A program made the position numbers and the translations under genes. This document shows positions 10,150 to 24,700 of a DNA stretch of 64,000 nucleotides, piece after piece; positions within the stretch are counted from its first letter, which is position 1, and every line of letters begins with the position of its first letter. The notes beneath the pieces are model-generated. The model did no database searches. It worked only from the letters and a program-made list of their open reading frames with translations, and was not told the DNA's origin. Source of the stretch: Cornus controversa (lineage: Eukaryota > Streptophyta > Magnoliopsida > Cornales > Cornaceae); the NCBI GenBank assembly GCA_026545225.1, contig CM048845.1, positions 15,407,001 to 15,471,000 on the forward strand, written 5' to 3'.

Positions 10150-12640
10150 ACACAGAACATAGAATTCAGAGAGATGAAACTCAAAACAGACATGATCATA
10201 TTCAACACACAGTAGTATGTTACTCAAAAGCATAGATTATATATATTTCAAAATCATAAAACACGAATAACAAACATCATATTCAAATCAGATTATATAT
10301 AAATCAATAACAGATATTTTCTTATTTCAAAAATAGGAGACTCAAAATATCAGAAAACATGTTCAATTCAAATCATGTATAAATCAAATAAGTGTGCGCC
10401 TGTGCATATTGTGTGTTAAAAAATAAGCCCCAACTTGTGCGCTTGTGAGAGTGAAAGAGAAAGGGAGATAGAGATATACCAGATGTAGATTATGCTCACA
10501 CAAATTTTACTCACAGATCAAGCGATGTAAAGCCCCAATTTAGGAAGTAGATTCAACAAATCGAACGATGCTCGCGATGAAGAACCCTAATCGCAAATTT
10601 GTGAAACAAGGGTTTTCCCTTTCAGTCGCCTTGAAGAACTTAGAACTTTTGAACCATTGATAATATGTTGAGAGGATCAACCAATGAGTGTTGAATCCAT
10701 GAGAGATCGTGTTAGTCACACCTTTCGGTAACCATGGATGCCTCTCAGAAACTCTCAACACTCACTCTGTATCGCCTCTCTCTCTCTTTAGCTCTCCTTA
10801 ATTCCACTTTGTCTTCTTTTTTCAAGGTTGGTATTTAGGGTTTCCAACGCTAGTGTGTGGAATTCTCAGATTTGCCCCTCCTTGGAAAAATGATTAAATT
10901 GCCCCTACAGGTTAGTTAGTGCATATATATGAAAAATATATAATTAATAACAGGACAATTAAGTATATCATGAAAGTAAACTCAGTAAATGCATTTAAGG
11001 TGAAATGATAGTAATGCCTATGCAGATCCTTTTAACATTAAAATTTGAGCAAACATGCTCATGGGCTTCCCGGATCGTCACCTCCCATTTATGCCCCCCC
11101 GGGGTCCCTTCCCCCCCCCCCCCCCCCAGGGTCCCTTCCTATTTGTCAAATAAGCAATATTTCAAACCAAGTTAACAAAGTAACATTAACATTGGTAAGT
11201 GTGAGTTTCCAACAACCAAAGTAAATTATCTAAATTACATTCTTCCAATCAAGCTTCCTAAACTATCCAAATTACATTCTTATGGTTTTTAAGGCATGTG
11301 TGTGTGTGTATTAAAGGAAAAATAGTAAATTTTTAATATAAATTGGACAGGATGATCTTCCTCATTTCCACCTCACACCCACTCTAGTTTTCACCTCTAA
11401 AACTTGTTCATTCACAGAACCTTAAATGATACCCAAAGCCATTTAAATGGAGCAGATGGAAAGTTAGTGACCAAGCACAGTGTTTTGCATCCTTAATTTG
11501 AAGGAACAACTATTGAAGTCAGCAAGAAAATCTTCTTTGCGTCGGGTGTACCGTGTCATCAGTGTCATCAACAATTATATATTTACATATAAGTAAAGAG
11601 AGTTGATATTGACCCTCCACCAATATCCTCAACCACTCAACTTTCTTTTTTCTTTAAAATAAAATTACAAAAGAGTCCTAACACCAAGCAATGTTTGGTT
11701 ATTATATTTTTAATGTCATAATTGCCCTTTTTCATTAAGGTTAGGACTCTAGGCCCTAAAATGAAAATTCATGTATTTTCTCTCTCTATACATAAATGAA
11801 ATATCTTAGTAATCATATAATGTCTGAGTTAGAGGAAGTTATTGAACTTGTTAAGACAAGTAATTTGAAAAAATCACAGAAATCTATAAATTAGTAAATG
11901 CTTCTAATTCTTGTGGTAATGGTGAATTTTTTTCTTCAGAATATATTTTTTGAGTTGATTTTGAAAATAATGACTTGAGAAAGTATGGTAGATTAGGATG
12001 AAAAGATATATGATTAGGATAAAAAAAATATTTGAATTGAAAGTAAATTTTATATCAATGAATAAAACATATTTATAACATTAAATTGAAAGCAAAACAA
12101 TCTCTACAATACATAGTAATACTTAATTGAATTGAAAATCAAAGAAAAATAATTTTTTTTTGAAGGGTGAGAAAAACCTAATTTTTTATATAGTTCAATA
12201 AGAAAGGAAAGATTGTTTGATTTAAGAAAAAAATTATATTATTATGTGATTAAATTTTCTTTTAATTATTATATAATATATTTTACATATATTTATAGTG
12301 TGTATATATATACTGTGTAATTTCAATATAAGAGAAAAAATATCCGAGAGTGAATTCAATAGTTCTAACTTTAAAATAAAAGAGTAATTATGATATTAAG
12401 AATATGATAATTTGTGCAAAAACTCTTTTATAAATTTTATTTAAAAATAAAATAAAAATTGGAGAACCTCAGGTCATAGAGCACCAATATCACTAGCCCA
12501 AGTAAAAGTAAATTTATTCCGTCTGTGTTTAATTAAGGTGTGATATCATGACTCCTTGAAGTTTTTTCCAGTGAGGGTGCCAGCGTGGCAAAAGAAGTTT
12601 GACTTCTTATTCATAGTAACCGCATACTTCCTCATCGCAG
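10150..12640. other. AT-rich intergenic region, no gene seen
   Basis: No ORF here shows a recognisable domain. A run of 17 C (11111-11127) lies between two copies of a GGGTCCCTTCC-like sequence and makes a G-rich run on the minus strand. The last 2 kb before the gamma-CAL gene is simple AT-rich sequence. Confidence 0.5.
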
Positions 12641-12644
12641 CAGA

Positions 12645-12790
12645 ACCGGAGCCGGAACACCAAATACTCTCTCTCTCTCTTCCATCTCTCTCATTCTCTG
12701 CTTCGTTCTCAGTGTCCGTTGGGGTCGAGCTCCAAACTCTCTTTCTCTGTCTCTCTCTATATATATACACACACATCTGAACAATCAGAA
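12645..12790 (+). promoter_or_regulatory. Pyrimidine-rich leader of the gamma-CAL gene
   Basis: Dense CT tracts (12669-12705, 12738-12757) and a CTATATATATACAC stretch (about 12757-12774) lie just upstream of the start codon. CT-rich 5' leaders and core promoters are common in plant housekeeping genes. The transcription start cannot be placed from sequence alone. Confidence 0.4.
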
Positions 12791-15700
12791 ATGGCGACTC
12801 TAGCTCGGTTGTCCAGAAAAGCCCTAACCTCTACTCTCTCCTCTCACCACCTAATACGCCGCCCACTTTCGATCGAGGTGACTAAGATCACCGAATCGCC
12901 GGATCGAGTGAAATGGGACTACAGGGGCCAGAGAAAGATCATCCCTCTCGGCCAGTGGGTCCCAAAGATCGCCGTCGATGCCTACGTGGCCCCCAATGTC
13001 GTACTCGCCGGTCAGGTCACCGTCTACGACGGAGCGTCTGTCTGGAACGGCTCGGTCCTTCGGGGCGATCTCAACAAGATCACTGTAGGGTTCTGCTCCA
13101 GTGTCCAGGAGAAGTGTGTCCTCCACGCGGCTTGGTCTTCCCCTACAGGTTTGATTTCGTTTTGCTGGCTAATATTCTTAGGGTTTTGTTTGGTTGCTGA
13201 GAAAATGTAGAAAATAAGGTAATCAACATGTTGGGTTTAAGATTTTAGATTGTTTGGGACCGTGTGTGTATATATATATATATATATCATTTTGTTAGAA
13301 ACCAAAAATGTCTCTTCTTTTGTGATTGTAGAAATTGAGGTTTTGAACTGTTTGATTAGAATTGTTATTATTACATATCTACATTTTGTTATTTTTGAAC
13401 CATGTTGCTTGTTTTTGTTTCCATAATTGACTTGAACCAGTGTCTCATGGGTTTTTGGTTTCTATATGTCCAAGGGTTAGAATTTTCAATGTTTAGCGCT
13501 GATACTTGAATTGTTTTAGACTACAATAAAAATTTGGCAATGAAAATTATCAAAATTAAGAAAGAACTTATTGAAATTTAGGGAGATTTTACAATCTAAA
13601 TACAGCTACAATAGGAAGGCTGGTTGAGCATTATGGGGTAATCTATTACAAATCCTGTGTTGGTGCATGAGTTCTTTATGAATTATGGTTACTTACCACC
13701 CATAAAGAAAATGTAGTTTGTAGATTTTATATTAATGGTAAAAATGCGGATCGTCAAGTATGAGAACGAGGGTTCGACCCTTGAGAGCAGCCTGCTGCCA
13801 ACATCTTTGATTAATTGAGACCACACTGGTAATGATTCCCCTCTGGGGGAGGGTCCCTCGCTCATTCTTGTACACAGTTATGCTTGTAAGTAAAGTTGTA
13901 TTCTACTTGCGTTCATATTGTCACGACCCGCCCCGTTTTGTAGATATTGTTCGCTTTGCATACTCTTCGTGCTTACAGTTTTCAAAATGCATCTACATGG
14001 TTAGAAGGATCCACACATATAAGTGCCAACAACTTTTTTCTCTCTCAAATGATGTGGGATGTCTAATCACCCATTCTTGAGACCCAACGTCTTCGCTTGC
14101 CTGACCTTCATGGGCTTGTGTACGCTCCTCCCTTTTTTGGCTAGGGATTGGCTCTGATACCATTTCGCCCCGCCCCGCCCCACTGTGTGGGTAATTGTCT
14201 GCTTTTGCACACCCTCAATGTTCACGGTTTTCAAAATGTGTCTATACAGTTTGGAGGCACTAACACATATACATGCCAACAACTCCCCCCCCCCGGCGAT
14301 GTGGGACGTCACACATATGTTAGGCGCTATGTTACCCAAACTGTTCAAAAATGCGTGAATAGTAATGATGTTTGACACTTGACACTCCGATATAGATATG
14401 GGTTGTTTCTGACACCTCTGGTTTAGACATGAACTTAGCAAATCATCATCATCATCCTTGTGTTATTCTTATATGAATGGGGTCGGTCACATGAACTCTC
14501 TGTCTCTATTCATTTTTATTACATGCCATATCACCTGCCATGTTTAACTTTTTAAAGTCATTTCTAGTAACTTCATCCCTCATTACTTTCATCTGGGACC
14601 CTATCTCTTCTAGTCACTCTAACTATCCATCTTAAGATTCTCATTTCCGCTACATGAAGACGTTATTCTTGTTTAAAGCCCAACACTCCGCTCCATAAAG
14701 CATAGTTTGCCTAATAACGGTCCTATAGAAATTTTCTTTTAACTTGTGTGTTATTCTTTTAACACATAAGATGCCTCTAGCTTGTCTCCATTTTATTCAC
14801 CCCGATCCAATTCTACTAGTTATATTACTATCTATCTCTCCATCCTTTTGTATTATTGATCCTAAATAGTGAAAATGATTATTTTGAGTATTTTTCGGTT
14901 ATCAAAGTGTTATCATTAAATTATCAATAATCGAGTCTTTATTAAATTTACATTCTATATATTCCATTTTAGTTTGACTAATTCTCAACCCTTTTGATGC
15001 TAAAGCATTTCTCTATATTTAGAATTTTATTGCTTAGTTTTCTTTAGAAGTATCTATTAACACAATATCATCGACAAACATCATACATCATGGAATATTG
15101 TCTTGGAATTCTTTTGTTATTTCATCTAAAATTATTACAAATAAGAATGGACTTAGCACCAATCCTTGGTGCAACCTACATTTACGACAAACTCACTAGT
15201 TTCACCACAAATAGTGCGAACTCTAATTTTGTGTTCATTTACATATCTTGGATATTCTTTATTATTCACCACACATAAGAAGAATTATATGAAATTTTTA
15301 GCCATGTCTCTGTGTCCTTGAATTAGGGATTTGATAAATACATTCACTCCAGACATGTAGTAGAGTCCATTTAAAATAGGCCAGTTTTAAGTATTTTCCT
15401 AAACGTTGAACTTAACAAAAAAATATCCAGCCATGTATGAAGTATGGATATGAGCATAGGACACATGGCACCGGTATGTGTGGTATGAACACATTTGCAC
15501 TACAAATCTTAAGAGAGTAGGAAATGGACATGGCTAGGACACAATAAGAAAAAATATATTTTTATATAAAAACTATATTATCCATGAGAAATGAATATTC
15601 TACAGCAGTAGCATGAAACATTTAACTTATCAATCATGTAATCATAATCACTCATGTCGCACAGAGAAAGAAACTGTATAACATGGCATGCAGTATTTGT

Positions 15701-18700
15701 TTGTTTGTGTATGCTTTTAGATATGTATATAAATACAAAAAAAGAAATGATGACTTCACCCTTGCTCCCATGCCTATTCCTTCAGTAACCTCTCATCTTT
15801 TGTTTTTCAAGTATGTCAGACATTATATAAATTTTATGTGAACTTTTAATTTCTTACAATTGCATTTTCTTTTTATCTTAGAAGAAAGTCCTATTCAATG
15901 TTCAATATTTATATGTCACATTCAGAACTAAGTTTTATTTTTAAATTATGCACACATCCAAGATGTGTCAGATATGTGTCCAAGATGTGTTGGACACATC
16001 GAGCACTTTTTTCCCTTTTTTTTTTTTAACTTTTTTATTGCAACATTTATATGAACTCTTCAATATGTGAAAAATTAATTTTTTAATGTAACATACTAAG
16101 AAGCACGGAAACGGATACGGAACACGGATACGACACGACACGGACACGGAAAATCCTAAAAAATTAGGACACGGACACGGCGGGGACACGACAAATAATA
16201 TTTATTTTATATAATATTTGATATCGTACTTTAAATAATTAAGAGTAATATTATTTTTCATCAACCTAACAAAGAAAAAAAATTCACAAATCATAAGTCA
16301 CAAGTACACAATTGAATTTGCTCCACAAGAATAATAATCATAAGAGAACAATGTCACAAAGTCATAAAACCAAATCAAAACGAGACGTTAGAATAAAAAC
16401 TAGTCTTATCATTTAAACATTATTCCAGCTTACTTCAAATACAAAAGAATCATTATAAAGTCACATGTAAAAGATAGCAGTTGTATTGTAAGAGAAAGAA
16501 AAGCAAAAATGAACAAAGATGAAGAGATGAGATGGGCTGGAGTTGAATTGTTAAAAGAACCTTTCTAGAGCTTGTGTTATGCTGGAAAAAAGAAAAAAAG
16601 AGGCTAACGCGTGTCCGTGCCATGTCCGAAAATTAAAAAAAATAAAAAAATTTAGACACATTTTTTCGCATGTCCGACACGTGTCGGGGCGTGTTCGACG
16701 CGTGTCCGTGTCCGACATGGATTCTTTGCCTTTTTATGCGTGTTCGTGCTTCCTAGGTAACATAACATATAATGTTCAATATGTAATTGAAAAAACCTTG
16801 TTGAGTTGAGTTTAGCTTTGAATAAAGATTCCTCACTCATTTGAAGAAATATGCTAACAAAAAACATAGCAAGAGAATTTTTTGTACATTTATTTAATAG
16901 ATGGATGTATCATTGTTGTGAAAAACTGTCGTGAACCAAGCACAATCACGAAATGCGACACAAAACGAAACAAGCACAACACACAAAACACAGGAATTTA
17001 CGTGGTTCGGCAATGTGCCTACGTTCATGGCGAAGATTCGGCAAAAGATTTTATTATGCGAAAACTAGGAGATTACAAGTTTCAATCCCAAACCCTAGGT
17101 CTCGCGCCCTCAATCTCTTTCTGCATTTTCAATGTTCTCTTATTCACTCCAAACCCTTAGATGCCTTTATATATCGGGCTACAAGAGTTCGGCTGTGCAA
17201 GCGAAAAACAGGTCATAAATATTTCCCGGGGACACTGCCCCCATCCCCTGTGGCTAAGCCCACTGGCCACACAAAGCTCATTTTTCGAGTCGCAACGCGA
17301 CCCGGTCCGAGACAAAATTCGGGCCACAACATAACAAATCTCCACCTTGGCTCGAATTCCACCAAGCTCCGCAATCCCGACTACTCTTTTCACCTCCTTC
17401 GCATACCCCTAAGGGTCTCAGCAACTGTAAACACCAATCAAGCCTAGACAATGTCTGAACTTGATAGTAGGAATGACCTTAGTCATCATATCTACCAAAT
17501 TCTCTGCTGTCCCAATCTTTCTCACTGCAATAGCACCATGTGCAATCACATCTCTGATGAAGTGCAACCTGACATCAATATGCTTGGTCCTCTCATGGAA
17601 CATCTGATTTTTAGTCAGATGTATAGCACTCTAGATGCCGCAAAATATAGTTAAAATCATCCTGCTGCAAGCCCATATCACTAACCAAGCCTCTAAGCCA
17701 TATAGCTTCCTTCACTGCCTCTGTGGCAGTCGTGTACTCAACCTCTGTAGTAGACAATGTAACTGTAGATTACAAAGTCGCCTTCCAACTGATCACACTC
17801 CCACAAAGAGTAAAGACATACCCTGTCAAGAACCTCCTCCTGTCAAGATCTTCAGCATAATCCGAATCGACATATCCAACAACACTACCAGACGTGTTGC
17901 TACTTCTGTCATAGGTTAATACAACCTCTGCAGTGCCTCGCAAATACCGCAATATCCATTTCACTGCCTCCCTAATGAACCTTCCCATGTTTATCGATGT
18001 AACTACTCACTACACTAACTGTATGTGAAATGTCTGGCCTAGTGCACACCATAGCATACATGATACTTCCAACTGCACTAGCATAATGAACACGAGACAT
18101 GTGCTTCACCTCCTCCTCAGTCTGTGGTGATAATTCTGCCGAAAGTTTGAAGTGGGCTGCCAATGGAGTACTCATAGGCTTTGATGCTTGCATACCGAAG
18201 CGTTCCAGCACCTTCTTGATGTATTTCTTTTGTGACAAATACAATCTGTGCGCTCATTTATCTCTGTAAATCTCCATACCCAAAATCCTCTTCGCAGCAC
18301 CTAGATCCTTCATCTCAAATTTACCACTAAGCTAAGCCTTCAACATATTGATTTTTGACGTGTTTCTGCAAGCTATCAACATGTCATCAACATAGAGCAA
18401 CAAGTACAAATACGAACCATCTGAGAGCCTTATGTGATACACACAACTATCGAACTCACTCCTATAGTAGCCACTCCTAACCATAAAGGTGTCGAATCAC
18501 TTGTACCACTGTCTAGGAGACTGCTTCAGCTCATGCAAAGACTTCTTCAGTAGGCAAACATGGTCTTCCTTTCCCTGAATCTCAAACCCCTCAGGCTGAT
18601 ACATATAAATTTGCTCTTCTAACTCTCCATGCAAGAAGCAGTCTTGACATCAAGTTGTTTAAGCTCCAAGTCATACAGAGCAACTATAGCAAGTAACATT

Positions 18701-21700
18701 CGGATTGAGCTATGTTTCACAATAGGAGAGAAAACTTCATTGAAGTCCACCCACCCCTTCCCTCTGTGTATAGCCTTTCGCCACCAAGCGTGCCTTGAAT
18801 CTCGCATCTTCCATTCCTGAAGTTCCTTCCTTTTTCTTGAAGACCCATTGACAGCCCACAATCTTCTAGCCCTTAGACTTCTTGACTAGCTCTCAAGTCT
18901 GGTTCTTATGAAGAGACTCAATCTCCTCACTCATGGCAACAGATCATTGTGCTGACTCTCAACTACTAATGGCCTCATGATAAGTACATGGTACTTGCTC
19001 ATCAATACTCTATGCCACACTAAGTGCATAAGCAACCGAATCAGTATGTGAAAAGCCATACTTTGAGGTGGCTTAATCATCCTCCTCAGTCTGTCTCTTG
19101 CCACATTGTATCGCTGCAACTGTGCATCTTCTTCCTCAACCTGAAACTGCACATGCTCATCATTCGACTAATCAGGAACACTCTCTAACTGAACCTCTAA
19201 TAGCTCCACCTGCTCACTGACACCTTGAGCTCTAGCTGAATCAACTACCTCCTTCTGCGGAGTAAGCATCGCAGACTCATGAAAGGTCACATCTCTGCTA
19301 ACAAGTAATTTCTTTCCCGAAGCTTCTAGGCACCATAATCTGTATCCCTTGACCCTGGGCTCATAACCAAGAAATATGCACTTCTTAACCCTCGGTTAAA
19401 GCTTCCCCTCATTGACATGAGCATACACAGGACATCCAAATATTCTCATATTATTGTAACTAGCAGGAGAACTAGACCATACCTCCTCCGGAGTCTTGCA
19501 GTCGATGAAGACCGGTTTACCAAGAAACAAGCTGTGGAAACAACTTTAGCCTAGAACACTTTGTCTAACCCAGCATTGGACAACATGCACCGTGCTCTCT
19601 CCAATTCTGTTCATCCGTTTTGCAACTCCATTCTGCTATGGAGTTTTCCTAAATGCAGTGTCTCACAATCCCGCGAGTCTTGCAAAACTCATTAAATTCT
19701 CCATCACAGAACTCCAAACTGTTGTCTATCCTCAAGCGCTTAACCTGTTTTCCAGTCTGCTTTTCAATTAAGGTCTTTCACTACTTGAACGTGACAAAGG
19801 CCTCATTCTAGTGTTTCAGAATATAAACTCAAACTTTTTGAGAAAAATCATCAATCAATGTCATTATATATCTACCACCACCATGTGAATTCACCTGAGA
19901 AGGATCCCAAAAATCAGAATGGATATAATCTAATGTGCCCTTGGTCCTGTGAATTCCCGCACTGAACTTCACTCTACATTGTTTTCTGAAGATACAATGC
20001 TCACAGAAATCCAGCTTTCCGGTTTTTTGACCACCAAGCAGACCCTGCTTATTCAGAACATCCATCCCTCTCTCACTCATATGCCCCAGCCGCATATGCC
20101 ACAACCTGGTAGTATCTAAATTGGGATCCGAGGACGATATTGCAGCAGAACATGTAATTGTGCTAACCTGCGGAGCATGCAAACCATGTTGCTTTAGTCC
20201 CTTCATCACCACAAGAGCACTCTTTGAAACCCTAATGACTCCACCTTCAGCCTTGTAATTGCAGTCGATGGAATTCAGCGTACCTAGGAAAATCAAATTC
20301 TTCTTCAGTTCTGGAACATGCTTGACATCAGTTAGTGTTCTCAATATACTATCAAACATCTTGATTCGAACTGTATCGATACCCACAACCTTGCACGACA
20401 CATTATTCCCCATCAAAACTTCCTCTTCATCAATAGAACGATAAGAGGTAAACCAGTCCTTGTTAGGACAAATGTGATACGAGCAACTTGAATCAAGTAT
20501 CCACTTATCGCTAGAGCGACGGGCAGAAATTGTGAGAACGCTACCACCATCTGAATCATTACCCTGCGATACCCACCCCAACGGCTTCAAAGGATCTTCC
20601 CTTTCCCTTCTTACGCTCTGGACTGTCTTTCCTGAAGTGTCCTTCCTTGTGACAAGTGAAGTATTTCGACACCTTCGATTTGTTCTTAGACTTAGAACGA
20701 CCTCTGCTGCCAGACCCTCCCTCCTGATTCGTTCTCCCTCTAACAACCAAGCCCTCTGTCGAAATTTCTGTGTTGCCCTCAAACGTTCTTCTCTGCAACT
20801 CCTTAGAATTCAAAAATGCCTTCACGTCTTCCATAGACAAATTAGTTCTGCCATACATCATTGTATCGACAAAGTTCTCGTATGAGGGTGGTAGAAAACA
20901 CAACAGAATAATAGCTTGATCCTCATTCTCTACTTTAACATCAATATTCTTTAAATCCATGATGACAACATTAACCTTGTCAAGGTGGTCTTTTAGAGAC
21001 GAACCTTCTATCATCTGAAGAGTGAACATCCATTTCTTTAGGTACAAGCGATTCGCAAGAGACTTTGTCATATAATGGGATTCCAACTTGCTTCACAGCC
21101 CATCCGCCGTAGTTTCTCCAAAAACTTCTCGCAAAACCTCGTTACTCAAGCACAACAGAATCGCACTGTGTGCTTTTTCCATAGCCTCATCTTTCTAATC
21201 ATCCTTCCACTTTTCTGGCAGTGCATCCTTTCCCTTCAGCGCCTTGGATATCCCATGTTTGAACCAACACGGCCTGCATCTTAACCCGCCACAGGCTGAA
21301 GTCGTTCATGCCGTTAAACTTCTCGATTTCCATAAACTTGGTCGACATCCCAACTTAGAACCGAAAGCTCTGATACCAATTTGTTGTGAAAAACTGTCGC
21401 GAACTAAGCACAATTACGAAATACAACACAAAACGAAACAAGCACAACACACAGAACATAGGAATTTATGTGGTTTGGCGATGTGCCTACGTCCATGGCG
21501 AAGATCTGGCGAAATATTTCACTATGTGAAAAACAAGAGATTATAAGTTTCAACCCCAAATCTTAGCTCTCACTCTCTCACTCCCTTATGTATCAGGCTA
21601 CAAAAGAGTCCTAATCCAGATCCAAAACCTGCAAGTGAAAAACAGGTCATAAAATTTTCCCCTTGAGCGTTGCCCCCGAATCCTCGCGGCTTTGGTGGCT

Positions 21701-24700
21701 TAAGGCCATACAAAGCCCATTTTTCGGGTAAAAACCGGGTCGCAATGCTACTCGGACCGAGACAAAATTTGGGCCACAACATAACAGATATCATGTCATT
21801 CAAGTTTAAGTTTGTTGCTGTTTATCAATTTGAAATTAGAAATGGGCTAGATTTAGCTCGTGGGTGATTATTTGTTGTTGGTTTCAAGAAGCTTCTGTGA
21901 ATGATTTTGTCTCTTTCTATTTGATCTTGCTGGTAACATATTTGCCTTGACCATTGTGCAAGGTTGGGAAATGATGGGCCATAGGGGGCCTTTTTGCTTT
22001 TTAGTTGTTTATTCAAAGAATTGCGTTTATTGGGTTTTGGAGGCTGTTCTTTTCCCTATAAGAAGGTTCAACAACCATATTGGTCCATCTAAATTTTCTT
22101 TCTTGACATTGATAATTTTGTTGGACCATTGTCTATTTAAAAAGAGCTAGCATTACATGCTCTGATTTGTTTTAGACAATTGGCTATTTAACATCTCATT
22201 GTCAGGCGCAGCTTGAGGATTTGGTATATTATTTCTGTCTTGGTTTGATATGAGTTGGTTCATTCTATCTTCTTCTATCATAAATATTTTCAACCTCTAG
22301 GTTGCCTTTGGGTTAAGGGAATTGGAAGAGAAGGAAGTGAATGTGTGAGTTGCACGGTGCGGAAGTTTAATCTCAGTAGGACGACCTAGAGGGCGGTGAA
22401 TAGGTCTAGTTTGCTTGTTTGATTGATTTTTCGAATTCTTTTCATTTTTAACCAATTAAATCGTACTAATTCAATCACACACAAGCAGTAAAAATAAAGA
22501 TAGAGAAAAGTAAAGAGAGATAACATCAGAACTTTTACGTGGAAAACTTCTGCGAGGAAAAACCAGAGTTGTCTCTGGCGAAATAAGCCACCAAGCCAAG
22601 AAAGAGTACGAGTTCCAGTGCCTTTGGAACGGCTCTCCACAATAGGAGCAGTTAAATCCTTTGGAACCCCCTAAATTTTTTTCGTATAGCCCTTTTTTAC
22701 TCGCATATTAAAAATTTCATTATTTTTCTCTCCACTATCTTTCCCAAACAAGATGAAGGGATTAAAACTGCTATTTCCTTTCTTATCCTTGCTAGTTATC
22801 CAACAAGAGGAGCAGTTAAATCCTTTCTTTGTTCTCCCAATTCCTAATTAATGCTATCCATACCTTTTAGTTTCCTCATCCTTGTGCAAACTCACTGTTA
22901 ATCCTTGCAAGGGTACTGTTGTCTGTATTTAGGTTGGTTTTATGAGTACTTAAAATGAGAATTTTGTGTAAGTTGTGCCATATAAAAGAATTTGTGTGAT
23001 TATGGTTATCCATTAGGTACACAAGGATACAGGAATATGACCTTTCTAATTTTTGCTTTTCTGTAGTTTATACTCTTTTTTTTCCTGTATTTTATACTCA
23101 TGTTTATCACATTTAATTTCATGAAATTTATTTTCTTATTTTTCTGTTTATTTTGTTGTAAAAATATGGAATAAATTATACTAAAAAAAATTAAAAAATT
23201 CACTTGATGATCCTAAAATAACATTCAATGAGATATGGTTGAAAATTTGTAATATCCCACCTACCTTCTCATTACAGTCTCATTACAAATTTTTGCTGTA
23301 AGTCTCTTGTAATCAATTCAAGCAAAATGCCTATTCCCATATGAACTGATATAAATTTTAAAATAGAGGCATAAAAGTTACATATCAGAAATGGTGTCAT
23401 CATTTCCCGTGTATATTTGTGGTTTTGGGTTTATGGGTTCACATCGCCTCTTTGCTGGCTAATACTTAAGCTTGATATGTACTCTAATACTACCATCTTA
23501 TCTCTGACTTGTAACAGGAGATGATTAAATTCCATATAGTCATTAACCAGACTTGAAGATAGAAACACTAGGATGACTAAGAAAGCACTATGTAAAAAAT
23601 ATATATAAAAAAAAATTGGGAATAAAAAGTTCTATGGTCCTATGTGGAGTATAGGAACAAGAGTTACGACTATATTCTTGGGATGAATAACCTCAGAAAG
23701 CATTCTGGATTTGTGGCACATACAAATCCAAAAAAAGCAGACCCTTCTATATTTAAATATTACTCCCACAATTATATACTATTTTTTGGGCAAAAAGCAA
23801 TATTAGCGGTTAATATTGCCTTTTTGCTCAAGTATTAGTATATAATTGTAGGAGTAATTGTTATATTTGTTCATAATATTTGATTATAGGAACACAGTAT
23901 AATTTGGACATGCTCTCTGGATTGATAAATGCAATATTTTTACAATTTCATTTATTTTAGATAGTGCTCCCCTCCTCCCTCTTCCTTTTTTAAGGTTTTA
24001 TTAGTGTCTTGAGGATTATTGAAATATGATCCAAGGAAATATTACTATATCTCAGGTTATGAATCTTCTAGAATGATTTGTTTTTCGAGGATCACGTAAA
24101 AACTGTGTGATTTAATGGTGTAAATTATTGTAAAATATTTTGAAGTTAAGATAAGAGACTCGGTGCTTGAGAGAACTAGTGCGAGGCCATACTTCTGAAG
24201 CCCACAAGACCAGGAGTTGACCTCGTACAATTGGATCAATTTAAATTTAGTGATACCCCTCATGAGCAATGCAAGTTTGCTCTCATGAACTGCTTTTTGT
24301 TCTCTGGAAAATGGGTTCTCTTTTTGCCTTTCTTCTTCGTTGTCTTCTTCCCAAATATCAAAAAAATCAAGTTGGTCTATGCTATAGGTAGATCAGTTTT
24401 GGAACGTAGTAGTTAAAATCTTATTATTTGATCCTGTTTTGATTGATTTCGGTTCTCTCCAATACAAATTACTAGGTGAGCCCCATATTGTAAGGAACAC
24501 TGATGAATCAATGCTATTTGAAAGAAATCGCAGAATATGCAACTTGGAAATGATTCTTTGGATTTGGTAGCCTGTCTAAAGTAAGCTTCTACAAATCCAT
24601 TTTAAGGTCTTTAGGTTAAAATATACTATATTTTTTGTGTATTTTCCCCCTTCTTTTATTCTATTGGACATCTCTATATTCTTTTTCAAAGGGCATGATC

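Larger units (their letters stand above)
16914..21786 (-). mobile_element. Ty1/copia retrotransposon (Tnt1-like), nearly complete, inactivated
   Basis: LTRs lie at 16914-17336 and 21382-21786 (TGTTGTG...CATAACA on the + strand). Next to the right LTR, TTGGTATCAGAGC on the minus strand is the tRNA-Met primer site; next to the left LTR, AAGGTGGAGATT is the polypurine tract. The element therefore reads right to left, antisense to the host gene. Domains in order: gag (about 21090-20560), aspartic protease, pre-integrase and integrase (about 20550-19830), RT ([20 protein letters not shown], about 18740) and RNase H (about 18240-17600). Damage is visible. The gag zinc knuckle has lost its first and last Cys ([14 protein letters not shown]), the protease motif reads DSS instead of DSG, and stops and frameshifts split pol. 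No exact adjacent target duplication was found; ATCAT occurs at 16909-16913 and, 3 bp away from the other end, at 21790-21794. Confidence 0.9.

Noticed and set aside
12851..13126. Minus-strand ORF of 91 codons opposite gamma-CAL exon 1
   Set aside because: Shadow of the real exon, which is supported by family similarity and splice sites.
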